64,000 nucleotides of DNA from Candidula unifasciata (GCA_905116865.2 CAJHNH020006257.1:777926-841925); one strand, 5' to 3'. Counted from the first letter of the stretch, positions 37,701-44,300 are shown. The notes: generated by a model from the sequence alone, not told the origin. Made by a program: numbers and translations.

Positions 37701-39618
37701 CTATCGTTGTCTTTCTCTATCCCTCCTTCCACAGATCTTTCCAGTGGTCACCAAATGTTCCATTTTCCCTCTTCTCATAACATGGCTGAAAAATGACGAC
37801 TGTCTCCTTCCGATGTCTGTGATTAGTTTTCTACGGGCTCCCGCCGCTTTCAAAACCATCGTTCGCTCTGCCGTTTGTTCGATGTAATTTAAACGCACCT
37901 TCATATTCTCACTAGCAATATCTTAAGATTTGATTTTGGCAAAGACACCCTGAAAAACCAAAAAAAATGTATGATCTCTCTTTCTCCCTCTTTATCTCTC
38001 ACACACACAGACACACACTGCGGTTGGCATTTTATGCAGTTTGTACAACGCAACCGGGTCGCAGTTTCCCCCGCTATGAGAGGCTAAGGCAACAGCAACT
38101 ATTGTGTTAATGAGAATTATTTCAGTCCATCACAGTGTATGCAGAAACGGGATTCAGGGAACCACTATTCCTATTCGGCCCGACCGCAACTATTCAGCCG
38201 AATACCGAATAGTTATTAGGTCCACTATTCGGCCCGAAGCGAATATTCGGTACAGCCCTTTCAGATATGTTTATATCTTGGTTATATATTTGTTGTCTTA
38301 CTGATGTAATTTAAGGAGACTACTGATAGTTGTAGATGACACAGCAACACACTCATCTACCAGCCAGCTGTGTGACAGCTGGTGTCCTCAGCAACTGTGG
38401 ACAATGTCACCATAGCAGCAGTGTGTAGCGACTACGGTGTTCTGCAATTCACGGTCTTTTGGCAATTTCCGTTACCCTGGAAAACGTTCGAAACTTGCTT
38501 CGCAAATGTCGGCTGGGGTTTCGGGATGGGTCCTAATCTCTCATGAAATTTTGCAATTGGTGTGATTTTCACCCACTATAAATAGCTGAAAACGGCGGAA
38601 ACGGATCCGATTAACAGCGCATATCTACGACAGCCGGACGTCCTCTGTTTTTCTGTTACATCAGTTTGATTGAAAATAGCAGTAAGTTTTCAAAGTTGGA
38701 TTTAGGCCTTAAACATTACCAGACATGGTAATGCTAGTTATAATTGAATTCTCCGTCCAATTTTACATTTGTGTATACAATTTCTTTCTTGTCTGTGGCT
38801 GTTTAGATGTACAGTGACATTTTTCAGGCAATCGCTAATATGTGGCTATGTCTGAGAAAAATTGTCTGCCATCTTGTACAATGAACAATGAAAACAAAGC
38901 AAAAACGAAAGTTGCGCAGTTCATGCGCAGAGAAAACTTCTTGTTTCACAGACGTAAGTTTTAGTGGCTGTTTTTTACATCTCATCTCCACAAAAACCTA
39001 CATATCTCAGCTCAGAAACGACATACAAGCCTAAATGAGGTACCATTAGAAAGAGATTGTTTACAGCTATCTTAACTGTGCTGGTTTTATTGGTGTTGAG
39101 GGCATTTTAAAAATTTGACTAAAGTTCCTACTGAGTGTGTCAAACAGTAGTTACAGGCAGCAACGTCGCTGCTGGGGACAGTCTAAGCCACAGTTAACCC
39201 TAATTGACATATTCTAGATGTAAGACAAGAACAACGACCAACAAAGGCACTGGTTCGGTGACCAGCAGAACGCTGGTAACGGAATCGTTAAATTATTTTT
39301 TTGAGAAAATCCCACAACACTAATTTTATGTGGACAGTCTTTTGGCTATTTAAAACAAACGTACGTTGAATTCCCAGAAACGTACTTGGTAACGATATCG
39401 ATGTTTTAAACGGCTAGTGCCCGCGTGGAGCTGGTGGGATGACAATATGGACAGAGAACAAAATGTGATGACTCGGGTATTTTTGGTGAGCGAACAAAGA
39501 AAGTTCGTGGACTGACCGCCGTGACGTCGAGCCGGTCAGTCACAGACACACGAAAACCTTACTTGTCTGCTGACTTGTCCAGCACACAGGGCAAATCTAT
39601 GGAATGTTCTGTGGTCAT
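11304..39618 (-). CDS. NASP: NASP-type histone chaperone (SHNi-TPR family), complete, 16 coding exons
   Basis: Nuclear autoantigenic sperm protein homologue, a TPR chaperone that binds histones H3-H4 (and H1) and protects the soluble pool. The exons join without a phase conflict into 1132 aa. TPR1 is about residues 19-55 (SQGKRSM to [10 protein letters not shown]). TPR2 starts at 56-95 ([20 protein letters not shown]) and is interrupted by an acidic insert at about 96-420, as in vertebrate NASP, before resuming with [16 protein letters not shown]3-TPR4 span about 445-528 ([19 protein letters not shown]). A coiled coil follows at about 530-600 ([13 protein letters not shown]), and a basic NLS (HLVRKKRKP to KKIRP) at about 628-650. 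Residues 650-1120 are a repetitive acidic tail; human NASP ends about 100 residues after this NLS. Start: the ATG at 39618 has G at -3, and the frame is open further upstream, so a longer N-terminus is not excluded. Head-to-head with BTF3. Confidence 0.96.
11395..11960. repeat. ~55-bp minisatellite
   Basis: About ten units with TGACCACTACAAAATAACA and CTACCATCCTACATACACTG, in the last NASP intron. Confidence 0.9.
12269..13726 (-). CDS. NASP: NASP exon 15, long acidic repetitive tail
   Basis: A single 1458-bp exon (486 codons, phase 0 at both ends; acceptor ATTTCAG, donor GTGAGT). It begins [19 protein letters not shown], the second half of the NLS. Two coding minisatellites follow. An 18-residue repeat ([18 protein letters not shown]) occurs about five times near 13070-13340. 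A 16-residue repeat ([10 protein letters not shown] plus MDVNES) occurs about six times near 12390-12680, its units alternating between MN-VDET and IN-VNES forms. The tail is rich in Glu, Asp, Ser and Pro and is predicted to be disordered. Confidence 0.93.
13740..13865. repeat. Short minisatellite (GGTCATGTCAGTG units)
   Basis: Four to five degenerate units next to exon 15, related in wording to the 14890-15400 array (ATGTCAGT). Confidence 0.7.
13970..14466. repeat. 166-bp tandem repeat, three copies
   Basis: The GGTCAGACAAAAGCC start recurs at 13976, 14142 and 14308, exactly 166 bp apart. Copies differ by a few bases, and the third ends in unique sequence after AAAGCCAAGAGGCTG. NASP intron; no open frame of note. 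Confidence 0.93.
14890..15400. repeat. ~30-bp minisatellite
   Basis: About 17 units with AAATGGGGACATGTCAGT and TAGTGCTGGAC; NASP intron. Confidence 0.92.
15615..15647 (-). CDS. NASP: NASP exon 14
   Basis: Eleven codons, [11 protein letters not shown], between GCAACAG and GTGAGC. Matches the conserved DISHLVRKK motif of NASP that carries the first half of the NLS. Confidence 0.92.
15735..16165. repeat. 60-bp minisatellite
   Basis: About seven copies of a 60-bp unit with AAGTGACACACAAAGACAGC and GGTACTCTATACATTTTCAA; NASP intron. Confidence 0.93.
16603..16715. repeat. Poly-C tract, ~110 bp
   Basis: Nearly pure C with a few A interruptions (CACCCACC). It directly follows the 3' end of the minus-strand LINE remnant at 16716-17310. 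Proline/glycine frames across it are artefacts; its length may be unreliable in the assembly. Confidence 0.95.
16716..17330 (-). mobile_element. LINE 3' remnant with RNase H domain
   Basis: Minus-strand relic of a LINE with a C-terminal RNase H. Visible are [20 protein letters not shown] and VTDS (RNase H core with its Asp), then [30 protein letters not shown], and the C-terminal Cys motif WECPECCDV. Stops and frameshifts make it dead. It is the same family as the plus-strand fragment at 51170-51645 and more distantly like the full element at 53140-56886. Inserted in a NASP intron in the gene's own direction. Confidence 0.85.
17476..17560 (+). mobile_element. tRNA-derived SINE head (degraded)
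   Basis: GTAGTGTTGTGGTTATCATG resembles a tRNA A-box region, followed by TGTCTGCCTAAC and a B-box-like GGGCTTAATCCC. The layout suits a tRNA-Asp/Val-like SINE promoter. The 3' body is not delimited. Confidence 0.5.
17804..17878 (-). CDS. NASP: NASP exon 13
   Basis: 25 codons, [16 protein letters not shown] to VLLE, acceptor TTGGCAG, donor GTAAAT; phase 0. Equivalent to the Ser/Thr-rich linker before the NLS. Confidence 0.85.
17985..18560. repeat. 62/64-bp minisatellite
   Basis: About nine units with CATAGGCCTCACAGAACTGA and AATTACTAGCCAGAGCAGAG. Long and short units differ by CA (CAAACACAATTC versus CAAACAATTC). Confidence 0.93.
18561..19385. other. NASP intron, unique sequence
   Basis: No gene, RNA or repeat family recognised. 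Confidence 0.5.
19386..19565. repeat. ~59-bp repeat, four copies
   Basis: Units with AAGACATTTGCAGGGCAACA and CCTGACAGACAAGAACTAGA; NASP intron. A (CA)n microsatellite follows at 19632-19656. Confidence 0.85.
19660..19746 (-). CDS. NASP: NASP exon 12
   Basis: 29 codons, [19 protein letters not shown] to VTQ, acceptor ATTCATCAG, donor GTTTGT. Downstream half of the coiled-coil region; phase 0. Confidence 0.9.
19815..21290. repeat. 31-37-bp minisatellite, ~43 units
   Basis: Units are CTACCAATGTTTCTAGTCTA plus GATCAGTTAAAAAAG, in lengths that differ by the A run and by TTAAAA/TTAAAG/TCAAAG variants. Each unit contains the palindrome TCTAGA, sometimes mutated to TCAAGA. Largest uniform array inside NASP. 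Confidence 0.95.
21332..21414 (-). CDS. NASP: NASP exon 11
   Basis: Two bases complete Glu, then 27 codons [20 protein letters not shown] to NNK, donor GTGAGC. Matches the conserved NASP coiled coil (EIEELKELLPEI in vertebrates). Confidence 0.95.
22190..22400. repeat. 46-bp minisatellite
   Basis: About four and a half units with ACACAACATAGAGGAGATGA and GCTGACTGACACA; NASP intron. Confidence 0.88.
22469..22507 (-). CDS. NASP: NASP exon 10
   Basis: 39 bp: completes Glu, then [12 protein letters not shown], and the first base of the next Glu. Acceptor ATCCTCCAG, donor GTGAGG. A microexon in the coiled coil, kept by phase. Confidence 0.88.
22865..23410. repeat. ~33-bp minisatellite carrying CAG|GTAAGA in each unit
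   Basis: About 16 units of ACAGGTAAGACTGACACAGA and ACTTCACACCAAC. Each contains a near-ideal splice donor on the plus strand, antisense to NASP. Confidence 0.93.
23486..23674 (-). CDS. NASP: NASP exon 9 (TPR3-TPR4)
   Basis: 189 bp encoding [20 protein letters not shown], then [20 protein letters not shown] and [16 protein letters not shown]. This is the most conserved NASP block and gives the family assignment. Confidence 0.97.
23960..24665 (+). mobile_element. mariner-family transposase relic
   Basis: DDE transposase remnant in a NASP intron, opposite to the gene. In order across frames: [20 protein letters not shown] (helix-turn-helix region), [62 protein letters not shown], then [11 protein letters not shown] with the second-block Asp, and [17 protein letters not shown]. 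At least four frameshifts or stops disable it. It ends at an A17 run at 24645-24661. Terminal inverted repeats were not found. Confidence 0.85.
24860..25530 (+). repeat. Polypurine (GA-rich) tract
   Basis: About 670 bp that is overwhelmingly A and G on the plus strand, with AGAGAGAG and GGGAGG motifs, a G run near 25071-25092, and one C run near 25314-25334 that inverts the bias. Lies in a NASP intron, so the pre-mRNA would carry a polypyrimidine stretch. Confidence 0.85.
25531..26047. other. NASP intron, unique sequence
   Basis: Nothing recognised. Confidence 0.5.
26048..26121 (-). CDS. NASP: NASP exon 8
   Basis: 74 bp: [20 protein letters not shown] then SMET; acceptor ATCAACAG, donor GTACTG. 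Corresponds to the TPR stretch AAQAHLKLGEVSVE of vertebrate NASP. Confidence 0.94.
26493..26554 (-). CDS. NASP: NASP exon 7 (end of TPR2)
   Basis: 62 bp: [20 protein letters not shown] plus the start of Lys; acceptor TGCTACAG, donor GTAAGT. Resumes TPR2 after the acidic insert. Confidence 0.96.
26697..26760. repeat. Poly-G / GA-rich microsatellite
   Basis: G run at about 26697-26713 followed by GAGAAGAGAAGAGAG. Confidence 0.9.
26840..26950. mobile_element. Fragment of a small foldback element
   Basis: Shares a 27-bp perfect match (26887-26913 with 42037-42063) and weaker flanking similarity with the foldback element at 41977-42150 in BTF3, for example TAGAACTGGACCTAACC against TAGAGCTGGTTCTAACC. 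Confidence 0.65.
27030..27242 (-). mobile_element. Probable tRNA-derived SINE
   Basis: On the minus strand a tRNA-like head (GTGGCTTAGACATTGCGAG, then GCGATCGAAACCC as B box) is followed by a body and a conserved 3' block, TGGCGTAATGCTGACCACAT. That block recurs at 34120-34152, which supports a dispersed SINE family. Confidence 0.6.
27496..27578 (-). CDS. NASP: NASP exon 6 (acidic)
   Basis: 83 bp: completes Ala, then [20 protein letters not shown] to EEKAD, donor GTAAGC. Final part of the acidic insert in TPR2, the histone-contacting segment in this family. Confidence 0.9.
27620..28195. repeat. ~71-76-bp minisatellite, eight units
   Basis: Units with GCTATGTATGGTCTTCACAG and TATATCCTTACATAAAACC; A-run length varies; NASP intron. 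Confidence 0.93.
28370..28990. repeat. 49-54-bp minisatellite, ~11 units
   Basis: Units with GTGAGCAGATAAG, GAGATGGGAGGTCT and AGAGATACCTCC. Two subtypes (GTCTCAGAG and GTCTAGAG) roughly alternate in part of the array, suggesting a dimeric higher-order unit. Confidence 0.92.
29281..30105 (-). CDS. NASP: NASP exon 5, acidic insert in TPR2
   Basis: 825 bp (2+274 codons+1). It starts with [17 protein letters not shown], matching the LREQVYDAM helix at this place in vertebrate NASP. A Glu/Thr/Gln-rich low-complexity stretch follows and ends in [10 protein letters not shown] before GTAAAG. The Met at 30064 is internal, not a separate gene start. Confidence 0.95.
30106..30660. other. NASP intron, unique sequence
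   Basis: Nothing recognised. Confidence 0.5.
30661..30818 (-). mobile_element. tRNA-derived SINE or tRNA pseudogene with X-box-like palindrome at its tail
   Basis: Minus-strand GGGGCTGCATGGTCTCGAGG, TCTGCCTCGAGTGC and TTCCCGGTTCAATCCCCGG form a tRNA-like A-box/anticodon/B-box layout at 30816-30745 with an intact B box GGTTCAATCC. The cloverleaf is imperfect, so a functional tRNA is unlikely. A perfect 14-bp palindrome lies at 30667-30680. Confidence 0.55.
30819..32165. other. NASP intron with homopolymers
   Basis: No gene recognised. Holds a C run at 31682-31700, an (AG)n stretch at 31968-31990 and a G run at about 31996-32016. Confidence 0.55.
32170..32890. repeat. ~57-bp minisatellite, ~13 units
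   Basis: Units with CTTTTCCCATGACTACATCT and GTGTTGTTATAACTACAG. Early units are a CACCTTAATGTTTTG variant, later ones TCTCAATGTGTTG; NASP intron. Confidence 0.94.
33538..33603 (-). CDS. NASP: NASP exon 4 (acidic)
   Basis: 66 bp: [20 protein letters not shown] then D; acceptor CTCTTCAG, donor GTAAGA; phases match exons 3 and 5. First part of the acidic insert. Confidence 0.9.
34120..34152 (-). mobile_element. SINE 3' core fragment
   Basis: Matches the conserved block of the SINE at 27030-27242 (TCAGCATTACGCCAG on plus). No tRNA head is visible nearby. Confidence 0.5.
34376..35290 (+). mobile_element. piggyBac-family transposase relic (N-terminal half)
   Basis: Starts at TTAACCCTTTCGC (34378), like a piggyBac end on its TTAA target. 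After a Ser/Asp-rich region the frame reads [35 protein letters not shown] and [10 protein letters not shown]. This is the piggyBac order of a TNRY-like motif, a W-K/R-x-V-x-x-x-E-L motif and the YW-[ST] box before the catalytic core. The core is absent, the frame is broken, and no clear right end (GGGTTAA) is seen. In a NASP intron on the opposite strand. Confidence 0.75.
35408..35526 (-). CDS. NASP: NASP exon 3 (first half of TPR2)
   Basis: 119 bp: [20 protein letters not shown] then [19 protein letters not shown]; acceptor CCACTAG, donor GTGAGT. Matches [20 protein letters not shown] of vertebrate NASP. Confidence 0.97.
35590..35835. repeat. 45-bp minisatellite
   Basis: Five to six copies of a 45-bp unit with AGAGTACAGCCAACATCTCC and AGCCACAAAAACCAAG. 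The open frame ([15 protein letters not shown] repeats) is a by-product of the period; NASP intron. Confidence 0.9.
35875..36285. repeat. ~22-27-bp minisatellite
   Basis: About 16 units of ACTGACTGTATATGGGTTAA with optional CTCTCAC; NASP intron. Confidence 0.9.
36290..36965. other. NASP intron, short duplications only
   Basis: Contains two- to three-fold local duplications (CTAGTGACTATCAATGTTTC at 36547 and 36625) but no recognised element. Confidence 0.5.
36970..37080 (-). CDS. NASP: NASP exon 2 (TPR1)
   Basis: 111 bp: [20 protein letters not shown] then [16 protein letters not shown]; acceptor CTTTCCCCAG, donor GTAAGC. TPR1 of the SHNi-TPR fold. Confidence 0.96.
37485..38260. mobile_element. 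hAT-type non-autonomous element (MITE)
   Basis: Ends AGGGCTGTACCGAATA and TATTCGGTACAGCCCT form near-perfect inverted termini, flanked by 8-bp direct repeats TCGGATAT (37477-37484) and TCAGATAT (38261-38268) with one mismatch. An 8-bp duplication is the hAT hallmark. Subterminal ATTCGGCCGAATA motifs recur at both ends. No transposase; it has been invaded by a LINE fragment. NASP intron 1. Confidence 0.82.
37567..37910 (-). mobile_element. LINE 3' end nested in the hAT element
   Basis: Minus strand reads [40 protein letters not shown] and [10 protein letters not shown], the C-terminal stretch seen in many LINE proteins. Its 3' tail is TGATGATGATGATA. Frame disrupted after that. Confidence 0.75.
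38427..39133 (+). mobile_element. Unclassified 707-bp element, copy A
   Basis: Begins AGCGACTACGG and ends CTAAAGTTCCTACTG; flanked on both sides by AGTGTGT (38420-38426 and 39134-39140). A homologous copy lies inverted at 40356-41058 with exactly corresponding ends. It carries a TATA-like box ACTATAAATAGC near 38574. There are no terminal inverted repeats, no long open frame and no poly-A tail. Confidence 0.8.
39563..39618 (-). CDS. NASP: NASP exon 1 (coding part)
   Basis: ATG at 39618, then [17 protein letters not shown] and two bases of Lys before GTAAGG. The frame stays open upstream to at least 39750 without an ATG in that stretch, so the start is the first in-frame ATG visible. Confidence 0.82.
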
Positions 39619-40050
39619 GACTGACTGGGTGATGTAGTTGCTGCTAAATGCTGTTGGAGACCAGAAGTCGACAAGAGAGAAGAACTGACAACGTCCACAA
39701 GAAGCCGATACTGGAGATGTTTCTGTGGCCGCGGGTTTGGCGCCGTCCACTTTCTGTCTTCGTCTGCTGCCGGCCCATACTCTCCAACACTAGCGCTTAC
39801 ACACTTTACTTGCAGAAACTTGCTATTTTCTTACACATCTCTTACATAGTTGCAGAAAGCTGCTTTCTATATCATTTAAATAAGTTTGTTTCTTAGCCAT
39901 CATTGTAAATAAATAGGTGATAAGGTCAAAAAAAGAAAAACATTTGTGGACTGGCCGGCGGTACCTATTCATGGAGAGTGTAGCCAGTGCTAAAGATAGA
40001 AGTACACAGAGATCGACGACGTCATCAGTTCCTGCGGCGGCCGCCATCTC
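39619..40050. promoter_or_regulatory. Putative bidirectional promoter, NASP / BTF3
   Basis: About 0.45 kb between the NASP start codon and the candidate BTF3 5' exon. It has locally raised CpG (GCGGGTTTGGCGCCGTCC at 39731, GCGGCGGCCGCC at 40034). CRE-like octamers TGACGTCG lie at 39522-39529 (NASP intron 1) and, inverted, at 40017-40024. No TATA box was seen next to either gene. Start sites are inferred. Confidence 0.6.
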
Positions 40051-40087
40051 CCTTCTCTCTCTCGTGGTTATCCCGTGCACGTTACAG
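39950..40087 (+). other. BTF3: Candidate non-coding 5' exon of BTF3
   Basis: BTF3 coding begins 8 bp after a splice acceptor (TTTACAG at 41308), so an upstream leader exon is needed. The best donor is ACGTTACAG|GTAACT at 40087/40088, preceded by a pyrimidine-rich leader (CTCCCTTCTCTCTCTCG). Its 5' end is unknown. Intron 1 would contain mobile element copy B. Confidence 0.55.
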
Positions 40088-40355
40088 GTAACTACTAAAC
40101 GTCTTTTTTCTGTCTCTTTTTGTCTTCCTTCTCTTCATCACTTTATCTCTCCTTTTTGTTTTATGTGCAGCTGGTGGTAGATTGATATTATAGATGCACC
40201 AGAATTCTCCCTAGCTGGTTCCTCTACCAGTGAAATTGATAACATATTGCTTTAGCTTTATTACGAGTAGATCGTTATGTTAGCTCTTTGCTCTTGTCTC
40301 GAACTGTTGCTGTATGCCTTAGTATAAGTATACCATATGCATACATACACATATA

Positions 40356-41058
40356 GTCTAGGTTCTTTAGTCAAATTTTCAAAATACCCTCAATACCAAT
40401 AAAACCAGCACAGTTTGGTTAGATGGCTGTAAACAATCTCTTTCCAACGGTACCTCATTTAGGCTTGTATGTCATTTCTGAGCTGAGATATGTAGGTTTT
40501 TGTGGAGATGAGATGTAGAAAGCAGCTGCTAAAACTTGCCTCCCAGAAACCAGAGGTTTTCTCTGCGCAACCAAACTGCGCAACTTTTGTTTTGGCTTTG
40601 TTTACATTGGACAAGATGGCAGCCAATGAGACACAGCCACTGGCTGAGCCAGCGATTGCCTGAAAAATGTCACTGTACATCTACCTAGCCATGGTTCAGA
40701 AAGAAGTTTTATACACAAATGTAAAAATGGACAGAGAATTCAATTATAACTAGCATTGCCAGTAACAGTTAAAGCCTAAAGCCAACCTTGAATACTTAGC
40801 GCTATTTTCAATCAAACTGATGTAACAGAAAAACAGAGGACGTCCGGCTGTCGTAGACATGCGCTGTTAATCGGGTTCCTTCCCGCTGTTTTCAGCTATT
40901 TAGAGTGGGTGAAAATCACACCAATCGCAAAATTTCATGAGAGATTAGGACCCATCCCGAAACCCCAGCCGACATTTCCGAAGCAAGTGATGAACGGTTT
41001 CATTTCCGTGGTAACGGAAATTGCCAAAAGATTGCAGTTCCCGGACACCGTAGTCGCT
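40356..41058 (-). mobile_element. Unclassified 703-bp element, copy B (inverted)
   Basis: Same family as 38427-39133 on the other strand. Flanked by ACATATA at 40349-40355 and 41059-41065. The TATA-like box is mutated (CTCTAAATAGC on minus). Copies differ by scattered substitutions and small indels, so they are old and independently inserted. Confidence 0.8.
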
Positions 41059-41316
41059 ACATATACTGTAGTATTAATGATACATGCAATGCACACACTA
41101 GTGGCACTCTGCTGGGTGCATATGTGATCTACACACTGTGACATTTTGTTGACATTAAAGTAACTGATGAAGTTGTTAAGACGTGGCAAAACTATCACAT
41201 GGAGCCCAGTCACATTGACATCATATGGAGGAAGCAGAACCACACACGTTTAGTTTTTAATAATGTCCTGACAGTTTCTGATATTTTTTTATTTTTCAAC
41301 ATTTACAGTTTTAAAA

Positions 41317-41379
41317 ATGAATCCAGAGAAGTTAAAACAGCTGCAGGCAAAAGCGGACGTTGTACGCATTGGAGGAAAG
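41317..41379 (+). CDS. BTF3: BTF3 coding exon 1
   Basis: ATG and 20 further codons, [20 protein letters not shown] then K; acceptor at 41308, donor GTGAGA; phase 0. Confidence 0.96.
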
Positions 41380-44300
41380 GTGAGACTAAATGTTTGTTGG
41401 AGAAAAGGTGTGCAAATACTTCGATAGAAGGTCATTTTTTCAATGCCGTGTTTATGGACTGGCCTGATTGAGTTAACATCAGCAATACAAAGTGTGACTG
41501 CACATTTGCTGTCATCGATGTGTGTATGACTTCACATTTGCTTTCATCTATGTGTGTATGACTTCACATCTGCTGTCATCAATGTGTGTATGACTTCACA
41601 TCTGCTGTCATCGATGTGTGTATGACTGCACATCTGCTGTCTTCTATGTGTTTGTGTCTACATTTACTGTCATCTGTTTGTGTATGACTAGATTTAAGAT
41701 TTACTATCATCTACAAATGTTTGACTGCAAATTTACTATCATCTCTGTGTGTATGAGTATGACTACATTTACTGTCATCTATGTGTGTATGAGTCTATGA
41801 CTGTTTTGTTGATGCTGTCACTTGCATGTTCGTGCTGTCACTTGAGTTCTTTTTACAGGCCCCGCAAGAGAGTGACTTATCTTCCCATTTATGCCTTGTA
41901 GTGTCTTAGTAACCATCCAGTATTTTCTCGTTTTTAGCTGCCGGTGATAGTGCGTGTTCTCTATTTCCGGATGTAAGCGCTTTTGATAGCCCCAAAATAT
42001 GTAGAGCTGGTTCTAACCTCTACCGTTACCCTTCAGCCTGTGTCCCACGAGAGAGTGCAGCCTTTGTCCCACAACTGCATATACCCTATAATATACGCTG
42101 CATACGAAGGTTATGGCCAGTTATACCTGTTTTGGGGCTATTAAAAGCACCCCACAACATAGAACTGGCCCTGCGATGTGGGAAGGGAAGACACTTTCTT
42201 TGTAGGGCAAAAAAACTTAAAAAGAACCGCCACGTTTGCAGAGAGAATGATTGTTTTGTTGGGGCTGTAACTTGCATGTTCACATTTACAGCCAGAGTGA
42301 TTGCCTTGTTGTTTTATTGGTGCTGTCACATGCTCACATTTACAGCCAGAATGATTGTCGTGTTGTTTTGTTGATGCTATCACTTGTATGTTGGCATTTA
42401 CAGCCAGAATGATTGTGTTGCTTTGTTGATGCTATCACTTGTATGTTGGCATTTACAGCCAGAATGATTGTTGTGTTGCTTTGTTGATGCTATCACTTGT
42501 ATGTTGGCATTTACAGCTAGAGTGATTGTCGTATTTCTTTATTGGTGCTATCACTTGTATGTGTTGTTGTCCAGGGTTCTGCCAGAAGAAAGAAGAAGGT
42601 CATCCACCGAACTGCCACCACAGATGACAAGAAGATCCAGTTCTCTCTGAAGAAATTGTCTGTCAACAATATCCCAGGAATTGAAGAGGTACTCTTTTGT
42701 TTCATCGCTTGGCTGCCTCTGTCTAAGTTTATCAGCTGGGTCATTTATCTTCTTCACTTACTTGAGTGCTGTGTCGAGGGAGACACACGCTTTACAGTTT
42801 TTGCTCTCCATGCAGCCTTGACCACAAAAGCATCGTGCCTGTAGAGTTTCTATGTCTTTAATCTTTTTTTTTTTTTTTGTCTACCCTTTGCTGTTTTTGT
42901 AGTGGGCAGGGGTGTCTCCTCGTTTGTTGCATGCCTTGTATGGTGTGGCGCTGTAAGATATTCTTTCTTAAGTGGGCTGTTCATTTTGTTGTCTTTTGAA
43001 AGTTCACTGACTGTAAGCTCCAGCTGAAAGTCCTGGTTGTTCGTCGCTTTGTGCCAGTGCCTGAGTTTTGCATGTACATCCATTTTACTGACTTATTTGT
43101 GTGCAGTTGATTGTTCCTTTGCCACTCGGACAGGTGCACTCCGACTTTGAAGGAGGTCCCCAGTTAGTCGACTCCTACGACATGCTTGCTGGAAAGGCAG
43201 TGGATGTATTCTTGTTTTCCCCAGAATGGGGGTCCTGAACCCACACAGGAATGCCAACATTTTAAAATATCTTTTGATATTTCTGTGAATAGTCACACAA
43301 ATTCAAGATGGCTACCGTGTATCATGTGACATATTTGCATAATTTCACTTTTTCGTGTTGTAGCAACATTCATAGTGGTGCAATGGTTTCACAACCTTAG
43401 TCATTTTAAAAGGGGGGGTGGGAGCTCCAAACAGCCCTGGTAATGAGAGACAGTAATGGACTGGATTGCTGGTGGGAAGTGTGTGATGTCATCACTGTTT
43501 GTGTATAATGGATTTGTTGTCTGTCACAGGTAAACATGATCAAAGAAGATGGGCAGGTGATCCATTTCAACAACCCCAAGGTTCAGGCCTCTTTGGCAGC
43601 CAACACATTTGCCATCACTGGTCACGCTGAGAATAAACGTAAGTTTCTATGTAAAACATACTGGGTGTGCTGGCTTCTAGTGGTGTTGAGTTGATGGAGT
43701 CAGAGACAGTGAACCGATTGTTGTGTTGGATATGGGTATTAAACAAGGACAAGCATGAAGTCACTGGGATGGCTGCTGCACTCGAGGACGGAGTATAAAT
43801 GGGTTGTACAGATGTGCTAAGATGTTAATGAGGATAACACGTATTGAATAAGCTCTTACACTTCCACACAGCAAAATCAGACATACTTCCACACAGCAAC
43901 ATCAGGCTTGCACCCATACTTCCACACAGCAACATCAGGCTTGCACCTATACTTCCACACAGCAACATCAGACGTGCTCCCACATGACACACATCTAGTG
44001 CTGTCACACAGTCTGTGGTCTGACACATTTTCTCCTGTTTCTTGCAGAGATCGCTGAAATGTTGCCAGGAATTCTCAACCAGCTGGGGACTGAAAGCTTA
44101 AGCAGTTTGAAGAAGCTGGCCTCTACAGTCGCTGGAGGTATGCAATTGTGTCTGTTCATGTTTACACTGGTACTTATCTGTCTATTAATGGGTTTTATCC
44201 TTTTCTCCCGTGAGCATTTTAACATATGGCCCTAATTAGGTCAGCAAATTGTTACCATGGCCCACACAGATGTGAATGGCAGCATGGTCCACACAGATGT

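Noticed and set aside
37701..37904. Host gene frame on the minus strand
   Set aside because: Matches the C-terminal region common to LINE proteins and is nested in a hAT element.
39559..39750. Longer NASP N-terminus starting at 39750
   Set aside because: The codon there is GTG, not ATG; the first in-frame ATG is at 39618.
38427..41058. Solo LTRs or an LTR retrotransposon made of copies A and B
   Set aside because: The copies are inverted, lack TG...CA ends and a primer-binding site, and have 7-bp rather than 4-6-bp flanks.
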